Source: Nectonema munidae
Taxonomy: Eukaryota; Nematomorpha; Nectonematoida; Nectonematidae
Length of the DNA stretch: 64,000 nucleotides
Direction: 5' to 3'
Assembly (NCBI GenBank): GCA_030549495.1
Contig: JAUIRK010000885.1
Location: 248,001 to 312,000 of the forward strand
Shown here in pieces: positions 46,266 through 56,800 of the stretch. A model generated the notes under the pieces. That model did no database searches, was not told the DNA's origin, and worked only from the letters and a program-made list of their open reading frames with translations. Every line of letters begins with the position of its first letter. Position 1 is the first letter of the stretch. The position numbers and the translations under genes were made by a program.

Positions 46266-49200
46266 TTAAATTTTCTGCACATCAACTTAAATCATTCTAA
46301 AACGGCATGGGATAACCTTATTAATATAATTCTCTCCCAACAATACGATGTAATATCCATCAATGAACCCTACACACGCATACCTCACCTACTTGACCAA
46401 TACAAACTCATACACCTACCCCCTTTAGACGATTACTCCGCTTGCATCATAATAAAAACTTCCATTCTCAATACACCATTATACCAATCTCCAACTCTAA
46501 CTACATCTTCACTCTTATCCACTCAACTACTACGCCACTAATCTTCTGTTCTCTTTACTCACAACCCTCTTCTTTACATCCTATTCCTTATCGTTTTGAT
46601 AATACACTAACCCAAATAAAAAACTACATCAACAAAAGTTTTTACCTCATTATTTCTACAGACCTAAATGCACGTTCATACTTATGGGATATAAACAAAA
46701 TTTTCGTGGTTTGCAAACCCTCAATTTCCTTTCTGCCCATAACCTCACTATAGCTGATTCTAGCACATCACCAACTTTTCAAAGAAAACACCTAGACAAA
46801 ATATATCAATCCCACATCGACATCACCATTATCTCAAATGAATCACTTAAAATTATAAAAATTGGAAGATTTGTGATACACCCTCAGCTTCAGACCACTC
46901 TTTTATATCTTTCCAAGCCAATCTTAATGCACTTAAAAAGATCAAACACAAACACCCCATTGGCAAACACATTTTCTGGTCAGCCTTCCTAAAATCCCTA
47001 CAATCAAAACTTTACAATACGGAAATGGAAACCAATACAACATCAGAACTAGAAAAATCAGCATTATTCCTTAACGAAACAATTTCAACTTCTATTATCT
47101 CTTCCACTCCTAACAACCCATTTCCGAAACGCAAAAACGCCTATTTCTGGAACCCCTACTTGAACAGCCTAAAACACCAAATCAAACGCTCATCAAAACT
47201 TATAAGAAGAATAAACACCCAGGATAACATTCAACATTACTTCCTACTAAAAAACCTGTACAAAAAAGAAATCAATAAAGCTAAAAAACAAGCCTGGAAA
47301 AATTCACCACTCAAACCCCTCCAACCCCTGGAGCACTATTCATAAAATCACTAATAAAAAATCCTCATCTCCATTGCCTCCCCATATACCCCAGCAAACA
47401 ACAATGAAACATCACACTTGAACCCCTCCTTTCTCACCTCACTTTTCCATCTGATTCACTAATAACCGACAACATTCACAATTCCATCATAAGACTTAAA
47501 ACTCAAGCATACTTACGCAACACCAACACCTTTGATTTTCCACGAATCACTATCACAGAACTCAACAATGCCGTAAACTCCTTTAAACCCAAACTAGCTT
47601 GCAGTTACGACCACATATCCATGAAACACGTTCGCAAAGCATACCATATTATTTATCCCCACATACTTCAATTATTCAACAGTTGCTTAAGACTAAGCTA
47701 TTTTCCAAATATCTGGAAAATTAGCAAATTAATCTTAATTCCTAAACCAAATCGAGATCTCAATAACATAAAAAACTGGCGCCCCATATCTCTTTTACCG
47801 ACAATAGGCAAAATCTTAGAGAAAATTCTGAGGAAGAGACTGTTACATTATAGCTTAAAAAATGGTCTCATTCACGCTAATCAATTTGCTTATCTTCCCA
47901 ACAAAAGCTCAGAACTAGCACTTTCTCGCCTCACGCTCTTCCTCGAGTCCGCACTAAAGAATCATAAAATAGCCTAAACTTTATTCCTAGATATTGAAAA
48001 TGCTTTTAACACTGCCTGGAACCCAGCTATTATTAATAATCTCATAGATAACACCTACCCCACATACATGATAAAATTCATACACAATTACCTCAACCAT
48101 CGCATTCTAATTCTAACTGAAAACAACAACTCATATATTCGCGAGCTCTCTCTACGCCTCAAGGAGGCAACTTATCTGACCTACTTTGGTTAATACTCAT
48201 CAATCCACTTCTTGCCTTTATCAACAACAAGTCTGACTTTTCTCAGGGATTCTCCGATGATCTTCTTTTCTCCTTTTCTAGTTCTGAGCAAAACGAAAAT
48301 CTTAAACAATCTGCTTCTTTACTAAAACAAATTCAATTCAAAGCCCAACAATTCAAAATTTCCTTTAACCCTAATAAATCCCACTTAATCCACTTTACAC
48401 GCAAAAGAATCAAACCTTTACCCTTACAACTGAACACAACAGACAAATTAGATCCACAAAACCAAGTAAAATATCTCGGACTCACCTTTCAACCCAATCT
48501 AAAATTCTCAACTCATTTCAAAAGCATCTCACAAAAACTAATCAAAACCCTTTCTCTCTTAAAAACGGAATTTCTTACAAATGGGGACTTTCCCCAAAAA
48601 TCACAAAATTCATTCATAAAAGTCTAATTTTCCCTGTCCTCAAATATGGAGTTCTCTCATGGGGCTCAGAGTTGAGACACCAGTCATCCATCACTCATCT
48701 CAGCAAAATTCATCGCCTGTGTCTTCTTTCTATCACCAATGCCTATCACACTACACCAACTACAAAACTTGAATTATTCACTAACACGCTACCGCTACAC
48801 CTCAATCTAAAGAAAACGCTTCTTAAAAATTACCTTATAACTTTCTGCTCTACACCCCCACCACATCCTTTCACCAGCCTATACACAACTCAAACATCCC
48901 AATCCCTGCAGTATTACAATTCCTTATTAATTCAGTTTGCTCCTAACAAAACATCTTATCAAGTACTACCATTAAACCACCCAATCGAGCTCATCCACCC
49001 TTCTTCGTCTCCTCCTTACATCACAAACATCTGTCACCACAGATATCTTGCCCTAAACTCTATAGCTCACCAACGCACAACAAACAATACCTGTTCACTT
49101 TCAATTTTCACTGACGGTTCTAAATCACAACACCGCTCTTCAGCTGCATGCGCTTTCTTCCTACAAAACACAAAAAACCCTTTTCTTATCCAACACACAA

Positions 49201-49996
49201 ACCTAGATCCAGAAATCACTGCACACGAAACTGAAATTCACGCAGTACTACTATCCTGCAACATACTCCTTAATAACCTAACTTCCTTTTCTACCTCCTT
49301 CAAATACATAACTTTTTTCACAGACTCGCAAAATTTAATAAAAAACCTAAAACTCGAAAATAAAATCTCACACTCAACTTATAGTTTAGCACGCAAACTT
49401 ATTCACCTATCCAATCACTTTGTAGTAAAAATCGTCTGGTGCCCAGCTCATTCCAGCTGTTTTGAAAATTACCTCGTTGACTATATCGCAAAATCAAATA
49501 TCTCCGATTCTCAGATCCTACCCCTATTTTCTCTACCCATCTCCACTTTTACAAATACTATAACCAACTCTACACTACTGCAGTGGCAACAATCTATCGA
49601 CTCAACCATCACATCACCTCTGACATCTATGCCATTATCACAACTCATTTTAAAGAAACACTTTCACTCACTCCTCGGAACATCATTCGCTGGCTCTCAT
49701 CCCATTGCCCTTGTAATGCATACTTCTTCAAATTCAAACTTCACTCAAACCCTTTCTGTCGTTTCAGCTGTTCGTACATTGAAACACCTACACATATTCT
49801 CCTTTATTGTCCAATTTTTGATTCTCACCGACACCAACTCCTTGATAAAAGTCGCTTCTTTTTTAAAGATATTCCATCCTCTTTACATGATCTTCTACAA
49901 CATCCACTACTCATCAAACATCTCTCCCTTCTCATAACCACAATCGAACCTATACTCTCTGCAACCCAAACACTCATTCCTCCCTCAAATATCTAA
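46263..49996 (+). pseudogene. LINE-2 ORF2: endonuclease, reverse transcriptase, RNase H
   Basis: The endonuclease begins MLNFLHINLNHSKTAWDNL and includes STDLNARSYLWD and SHIDITIIS (46263-46992). RT motifs are NWRPISLLPTIGKILEKIL, FLDIENAFNTAW, PQGGNLSD and FSDDLLFSF (47621-48360). RNase H (within 48672-49937) has FTDGS, AHETEIHAVLL, FTDSQNLI and VDYIAKS, so all four acidic residues are kept. It ends with a Cys/His cluster CPCN...CRFSC...HILLYC in another frame (49583-49996). At least seven interruptions are visible. Confidence 0.87.
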
Positions 49997-50279
49997 TAAC
50001 AATAAGCCACTATCACCACTAATCCATGCATTCCACAAAACAATCTAATGTCTACACCCATAAAAATCTTCCAAATTTTCTTTTTCTATTTCAGAAAGAC
50101 CCACAAAACTAAACTTACACTTTGAAGACCAAATTCCAGCAGACTTGCAAGCATATCAGCTCCAGCTGGAAAGTGCTTAGAAATCTCCATACCTACCTAC
50201 CTACCTATATACAAATAAAAAATAGATTTTATAACTAATTATATTTTTATATACAAACGTATACTCTTCTAAAACCTGC

Positions 50280-50850
50280 CAAGGGAATTTTGGTCACTAT
50301 ATTTTGAACACTCAAGGAAATGAATACATTCAATAACTTACCATAATTTTATTAATTATAATCAATTATATATTAATACCATTTAGGATTGAGCCTCAAT
50401 GGTTGTTAGGGTGTACGTCTCAGCTTAACAGTTGAAGGTCATGGGTTCGATCCCCAAGGCTCCCAACTCTAAAAACAAATTCACAAAAATTGTGAGTAAC
50501 CATCTTCTTAAGCATAATGCGAGCATATAGCCTTACGACTGAAAGTGCTTAGATATCTCCAACCAACCAACCAAACATTTAGGATAAAATTTGCTTCATG
50601 TATGATTTGATATAATAACAAAGAGGAGACAATGTGTAAGGACCATTATGATATTAAATATTTATTCAAGTACAGATTACTACAGTATAGCTAGGTTTTC
50701 CACTGTATTTTATTTGATACTTTTCTATAATTGCTCCCTCTTTGATTTGAAATAAAAATAGGTAGACAACTTTGTAAAAATTATTGTGTTTTTAAAAAGT
50801 GATAGACAGGCAATTTTTAATGACCTGTATGTTATTAACGAAGTATTAGG
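50280..50850 (+). repeat. GGGAGACAAC-family repeat, host of the SINE-B insertion
   Basis: Left part TTTTATTAATTATAATCAAT and right part TGTATGATTTGATATAATAA match the reverse complement of 60590-60850 on both sides of the SINE. Removing the SINE and one target copy restores collinearity. Much of the right part also matches 29.6 kb. Confidence 0.65.
50390..50575 (+). repeat. tRNA-derived SINE (SINE-B) with LINE-2 3' tail and target duplication
   Basis: tRNA-like head: acceptor-stem halves GAGCCT and AGGCTC pair, the A box lies in TGGTTGTTAGGGTG, and the B box is GGGTTCGATCCCC. The 3' part GAAAGTGCTTAGATATCTCC at 50541 differs by one base from the 3' end of LINE-2, and similarity extends upstream to GC(A/G)AGCATAT. 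It ends in an (ACCA)n run. CATTTAGGAT occurs directly before (50380-50389) and after (50576-50585), a perfect 10-bp target duplication. It is not a functional tRNA gene. Confidence 0.92.
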
Positions 50851-53163
50851 ATGTTAAAAAAAGAAGCATAGTACATTTTATAATCTAATCCTGTTAAGAA
50901 TAAGAAATTTTTATCCTTAGGATTAGATATTTTCATTCTTGAAATATAATAGGAGATTTTTTTTAGAGATAATATCATTTTAAATCATATTTGTAAAAAC
51001 TGAGACTTTTTAATTTTATTGGTCTTTGCACTACCTGCAATAAATTAAATATTTAGTAACTTCTAATAAAGCTCTTCTTTGTTTTTAGTAAATTTCTGGA
51101 ATGGGAATCTCTCAATAGTGCGCACAAGTCGGTACAAACAAATTAAACCTTGAAAATATTAAATTTTCATTTTAATTACTTCTTTGCTTGGTTTAACTTG
51201 GTTCTTTCATATTTTTTAAAACCAGAGACAAATTTATCATAATATGCATTTAATAGATTTGGATTAATATCTCACCGTATAATCGCTTTTTTATTTAACA
51301 AATTCCTCATTATGAAAGATGAGATAAAAGAAAAAAAAGGGAAGAAGGATGTCTATAAATAGTTAGTAGATCTAATGTTTTATTTTGGATTTTGGGTCTA
51401 ACATACACATAATCGAATATAAAATTCCGAAAGGTACCAGTCTCAGAGTAATTCAATTTATATATGTGTGTATAGTTGACCAACACCTCCTAACATACTA
51501 TTCGAACGTGTATCCATTTATATCATAATTTATAAAATGAAAAAATTTCAGTTAAAATTATAATGATAAATTTTTAAGAAAAAAGGTATTTTTAGTAAGT
51601 GGGCATCTGTGATTACGGATTAAAAAATAGCTTTTAAAAGGATAAATAGGAAATATTTGCATTATTATTTTTTAAATCTAACTTTTATAATGTTAAATGG
51701 CTGTCATAAATAAATTAGAAGTTTTTTAAGAAAAAAATATAAAATATTTGAAATTATCCTGAATAAAGTTTTTTTAAATATTTTTTACTTTTTTATTGGG
51801 CTTGAATTTTTTTTTTCAATTCTTTGCTTGTTTCTTTTACTAATAATATTCTAATGTTCTCCTCGCGCTTGCAAACCCCCCATAGTTCACAAGACGATTT
51901 ACGAAATAAGAATTTATGACCTCAGTGAGAACACCTATTTAACGAGAAGTAGGCCTGTATAACAGATTTTTTCAAATAAACTTTAAAAATATATAACAAC
52001 TATCAGTTTATGTTAAAAATAAACATTAATATTTATTAAAAAGATAAAATATTTTTAAAAAATAGGTGTATCACATAAGTTTGTTTTAACTAAGTTTTGG
52101 AGGAAAGCGATTTGAATAAAAGAACAGAAGTTCATTAAAAATACATTTACAAACTTATTTTTTAATACGTGTGAAAATTTATGGAATAATTTACACCACC
52201 ATCAACATGACATCTGGCGCACAAATCTAGAGTAAGTTTTACATTTCAGTCCTTTTTTATTTTCAATAGCACAAGGAATGCACTTGTTTGAGACATCATA
52301 TATAAATATAAAAAAGTCGTAGCAAGACGTGTTTTTACGTCTGGAAAATTTTAACTTGTTCATTTAATTTTTCTAATTTTACTACTACATGGCCGTATCA
52401 AGGGATCCTGGCACCCCAGGGCAAAGGTCTTGAATGGAGTCCCTCACCCCTTGCTCTTTTTTTACTCATCCCCGTCCCATTCTGGCTTAAAAAGTAATTT
52501 AGAAAGAAAATGCTCACATTTTTATTAAGTCGCATAATTCAGATATAGACAGGGTTATTTTTCGTGTTTTAGCAGCAGCAAAATGATCTTGAAGTTTCCT
52601 CAGTTGTCTTGGTGGAAACCTTGGAAGGGGAATTTTTTACAACCCCAAGCCCCACCCCCTAAGGTCGTTAACTGGGCAATGAAATAGCGCCCCCAGGTGT
52701 GGCTCCCTGGGGCAATGCTTAATTTCGCGAGGGCGAAGCGTGATGAATCTTTTTTCTTGTAATATGGAATCTGCAGAAGGATATTTTTACGAAGAATTTA
52801 TTGAATATAAACAGAATTGAGAATTCAAATTAAAGCTTGAAAAATTTTCCAAATTTTTTACTTCTTAATGGCCGATTTAGACCAAAATGTTGAGAAACAC
52901 TGCTCTAAAACTTGTTTTTATAGAAAAATTTACTTTTAAAGATAACAAGATTTTATACGTAAAGATAAGAAAGAAATAGTCGCAATTAAAAAATAAGTAG
53001 TAAAATATGAAGTGTTGTTTAGAGTAGAATCACAACGGCAATGATAATAGTTACATGGACATGGCATAAAAAGAATTAAAAATCTTAGATGTTATAAGTT
53101 GTGGGAAAACATGTGTTTTGTGTAATACTTAATTTATGAAGTTATACATTTTTAAATAGAATA
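50851..53163. other. No gene recognised
   Basis: AT-rich, apart from a GC-richer patch at 52390-52745 that has the look of an old repeat, and a hAT-like right end GTTGAGAAACACTGCTCTA at about 52890. No promoter element for VKORC1 could be picked out. Confidence 0.4.
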
Positions 53164-53673
53164 ATGTCAAGATTACAGTTTTCTTCTCGACTTTATCATC
53201 ACATTCTTTGCTTTATCGGATTAATGCTATCCTTCTACACACTTCAAGTGGAATACAAGCTTAGGGAAAGTGGCAGAACCGGGGAAGAATACTCTCCTTT
53301 TTGTAAAATTAAAGAAAACATTGACTGTACAAAAGCCTTCACTTCTGAATGGGCACACGGCTTCGGCCTGGTGAAGCGCTTTCTAGGAAGCGATCACTGG
53401 CTTAATCTTCCAAATCCTGTCTTTGGCATATTCTTCTACCTCTGCCATATTTTTATATTTGAGACCAAAGTAAAGTCGTTGGTCCTGTTCCAAAGCTTCT
53501 TGTCTCTCCTCTCTAACTTTGTCAGTCTTTGGCTCGCGTACATTCTCCTTTTTTTCGTCAAGGATATATGCGTTGTATGCTGCAGCATTTACCTAACCAA
53601 TTTCTTATTACTAATTTTACAATTCTCTGCATATAAAAGGATCACTAAGAAACCAAAGCTTAAAAAAAGATGA
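53164..53673 (+). CDS. VKORC1: Vitamin K epoxide reductase complex subunit 1
   Basis: Intact intronless gene of 169 residues (human 163). VKORC1 is an ER membrane thiol-disulfide enzyme that reduces vitamin K epoxide and quinone, feeding gamma-glutamyl carboxylase; its role in arthropods is less clear. Landmarks: luminal loop cysteines C47 and C55 (CKIKENIDC), S61 and W63 followed by HGFGLV, N84 in LNLPNPVFG (equivalent of human N80), the redox-active CXXC at C136-C139 in DICVVC, and Y143 (equivalent of human Y139). Four hydrophobic segments are visible at about 12-29, 87-98, 104-129 and 135-153. The basic tail KKPKLKKR resembles an ER-retention tail. The ATG at 53164 gives the expected N-terminus. 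The absence of introns, unlike its neighbour, may reflect retroposition or intron loss. Confidence 0.96.
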   Translation: MSRLQFSSRLYHHILCFIGLMLSFYTLQVEYKLRESGRTGEEYSPFCKIKENIDCTKAFTSEWAHGFGLVKRFLGSDHWLNLPNPVFGIFFYLCHIFIFETKVKSLVLFQSFLSLLSNFVSLWLAYILLFFVKDICVVCCSIYLTNFLLLILQFSAYKRITKKPKLKKR

Positions 53674-53699
53674 TGGTATAATACAAAATTTATTTTTTT

Positions 53700-53705
53700 A
53701 ATAAA
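53700..53705 (+). terminator. AATAAA polyadenylation signal of VKORC1
   Basis: Canonical hexamer 26 bp after the VKORC1 stop codon, in a T-rich setting. Confidence 0.7.
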
Positions 53706-53744
53706 AGGAAGTATGCTTTCATAATTTCAAACATTTGAGTTCTC

Positions 53745-53750
53745 TTTATT
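53745..53750 (-). terminator. AATAAA polyadenylation signal of VPS18
   Basis: Minus-strand hexamer 13 bp beyond the VPS18 stop. A second possible one lies at about 53689-53694. Cleavage 10-30 bp further would place the transcript end at or inside the VKORC1 3' end. Confidence 0.55.
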
Positions 53751-53763
53751 AAGTCAACTCCTT

Positions 53764-53827
53764 TTAAAGCCACGCCTTATATTCGTCGTCGTAATCTTCT
53801 GGAACTATAAATGGTTTGTCAATAGTC
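53764..53827 (-). CDS. VPS18: VPS18 last exon with stop
   Basis: One base plus TIDKPFIVPEDYDDEYKAWL and TAA (53764-53766), after atttttag. The acidic/aromatic tail is characteristic of the family. Confidence 0.9.
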
Positions 53828-56800
53828 CTAAAAATATAAAATTTACGTTTTAGTCACTGTATTATTAATTGAAAAAATAAAAAATAGGCTCACTTTAAAA
53901 TGGCCCTTCCATCCAAGTAGGCTGTAAATACTTGATTCGGTTAAATAGCGTTCTTATACAAAGGTTATATAAGATAGTGTTTCTTAACAAGGGATAGCTA
54001 GTCATTCGCACGCCTATGTGGCGCGCCAGGACATAAGAAAATCGATGACAGGTTTCAGATTAAACAATTACATCAATATTTTGCGTATGAGAAATAATAA
54101 AATTCTCATAGGTAGCCTCTAGTTATTGAACTACATTCTATATTTTCATGATTTGAACAAAATCCATAATACAATAAAATATTTTTATTGGTCTAGAAAT
54201 ATTTGACACATTCGAGCGGATCAACACAGATTGTTTGCAAAGTTCTCTAGATAAAACTTTTATAAATAATTTCATCATGGTTATAGTCCAGCGTCTATCT
54301 CGTACCATTCGGTTGAAGCAATCAACACCATTTTATATTTATTGTAATATAAAAAAGTTTTCGGTTTATTATTTTTAGAGCTTTTTCAAACATCGATAAT
54401 GTGCTGCGAAGGCATATATATACCGCTTTGGAATTTTTTTCTTGCAAGTTTTATTGGAATATAAATAGAAAGTGATGCGCAGGTTCAGTATAAAAGTGAT
54501 GGATGAGATAAAATAAGAGTGATGCTTGCGCATTGTATATCATGTGAGTTCATTATGTGAGTATTTATGCCTGTACTATAACACGCAATGTTATGTGCAA
54601 GTAAAGGACAGGTTTCGTAAGTCAATATCATACTCTTTGAACATAAAATTTTAGGCTTTTTAGATGACGTTAAACTTGAACGATATATCGTGTGTAGTGG
54701 TATATTAACTTCTAGAAAAGCTTTAATCAACCTTGTGTTAGTTATTTGTTGTAGAATTAGAATATGTATCTATACTTAACTGACATTGTATATTTATCAG
54801 TTTGTTTTTTATAGTTCCTGATTTTCAATACAAAAATTCTTTGTATGCTTTACTTCTATTAAACATAATTTTTAGTACAAACTTTTATTAGTTGAAGAGT
54901 GGAAAAACTCCCTGGATATTGTTGAATCACTTTTAGAACAGCTTTTTCAAACAAAGTATAAAGAAATAAATAATTTCACGTTCTCAAAACAAAAAAAACT
55001 TGCTCAAAAAATTTCAAAGTGAAAAGTAGATGTAAGGTGAGTTATTTTTAAAAGAAGAGAGAGGAGGAAAAAAGGAGTGGTAGTACAATTTATTAAAGCG
55101 GGAAAGGAAGAAAGAAATACAAAGACGTGTGCTAAGCGGGCGTTGATCAAATGTTGTCATAGAAGCTGAAGAATAAATTGATTTGTCAGATGATAATTTA
55201 GATCAATATTTTTAATAATAGTTGTGGTTCTATATTCTATGATTTCTGATCTATTTTCAAGAATAAAGCGTTGAAGCAATTACGAATGATTATTATAGCT
55301 TGTTTTATGAACCAAACATGAATAATTGTGGATTAATTTATACACATGGGCCGTGTGTGATTTATGCGTGACTCTTGATTCTAAACGAATTAACTTATTT
55401 AATGGGCAAAGCGCCAAAGTTAAATTTAATATTTTAATTTTTTTTTTGTTGTTTGTTGAAGTCCCATTTTAAGCTCTCTTCAAACACGGTTGCCAAACTT
55501 TTTTCTACACCCACTATATATAGCTTGAAAAAAATCGTAGACCAACCCTTATTTGATGAAAAAACATCACAACTCTTTGTTAATTATTTTTATACCAAGA
55601 TTTAATCGTATTTATGGTTATTTTACAAAAAAATATTGGAAAAAGAAAAACTTTGGGTTTTTAAGAAAACAACGCAAAGCGCAAATCTAGCTCTTTTGGT
55701 ATGGGTAATGTTTTAAGGAGTTTACTTCATATTACAATTTATATAAGCAAATTATAAATATGGCTGTCAAACGAGCTTCCATGCAGCAAGCTATGTAAAA
55801 TATTATACGCATTTGGGGGTTACGTAGAAGATATTGTATCATCACAGAAACAACTTTCCTCAAGTATACTACGAACAATAGAGAAGTGCTTTACATTTCT
55901 TTCAACTGCTTCATATTGACATGGATTAAACTTTATAGCAGGTATTGGTCTACTATTTTTCTCCAATAAATGATTTCCATATAAAATTTTATTTTATAAT
56001 CTATCCCAATTATTTTCATCAAAACATTTAACATCAATGCTTTTAGTTTCAAGATTTTTTTTATTTTATGAATAAATTAAAATGTTTTCTGGGTGAGCAA
56101 AGTAACACAAAACATAAAACTCTTTGTGCCATCTTTCCTTTTTCTACTTTGTCTTTAAACCAAGCTGAGCATGATAATTCAAAGCAAGAGTAACATTCGT
56201 TAGTTGACATAAAGTGGAGGTATACGACTCGCTGTTCTTAAACATCCTATATGGCAGCTCCAAGATGTGCTACTTCTAAAAGAATTTTTTAATTTACTTC
56301 ACCATTTTATCTAGTATTTTAAAAAGTATTTTTAATTATCTGTTAATCAGTTAGAAACAAAATTTGGTAGGGTTTTACCTCTATGTGTTGAAAAGACGTA
56401 GAAATCAAAGCCAATACTTTTGAAGGACTTAGTCTGGATGTTGATTCAAAAACTACTTGGATATAAATTTATAAAAAGTTCTATTTGTATGCCAAAGACA
56501 TAACAAGCATTGCAATAGTTTTTCCAACAAAACTTCAAATTTTCTGATAACACCATTTTTGATGCTGCCTTTGTGTTAGTTCAATCACATCCTATCGCAA
56601 TAAGAGATACAGAATCGCTGTTATTTTTTGCCGTTTTACACAACATTCATTTAGAATTTCTATACCTTCTGAAAAGCATTTGTATGTACAGTAGAACCTC
56701 AAGTATCATTTTTCGGATACGCGTTAATTTACTCTTGCTGTACACATGAGAAGTTCTAATTCGGATAACACGATGTAGCTTCTTTAACAGTGACAATAGT

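Larger units (their letters stand above)
45380..50209 (+). mobile_element. LINE-2: non-LTR retrotransposon with RNase H, (CCTA)n tail
   Basis: Plus-strand element with a CCHC-bearing ORF1 and ORF2 (endonuclease, RT, RNase H, Cys/His end). The 3' end reads GAAAGTGCTTAGAAATCTCC at 50169 and stops in four CCTA units at about 50191-50206. The whole element is C-rich and G-poor on this strand, unlike its surroundings. Many frame changes and stops mean it is not active. It belongs to the same group as LINE-1 (PQGG, FSDDLL, RNase H) but is clearly diverged from it. Confidence 0.88.

Noticed and set aside
53880-53935. A minus-strand exon-like stretch reading YLDGRAILK before a gtgagc donor, just upstream of the last VPS18 exon
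   Set aside because: It fits the phase by chance, but the exon at 57172-57230 (DCPLCGEIII) matches VPS18 residue by residue and completes the RING, so this one is not used.
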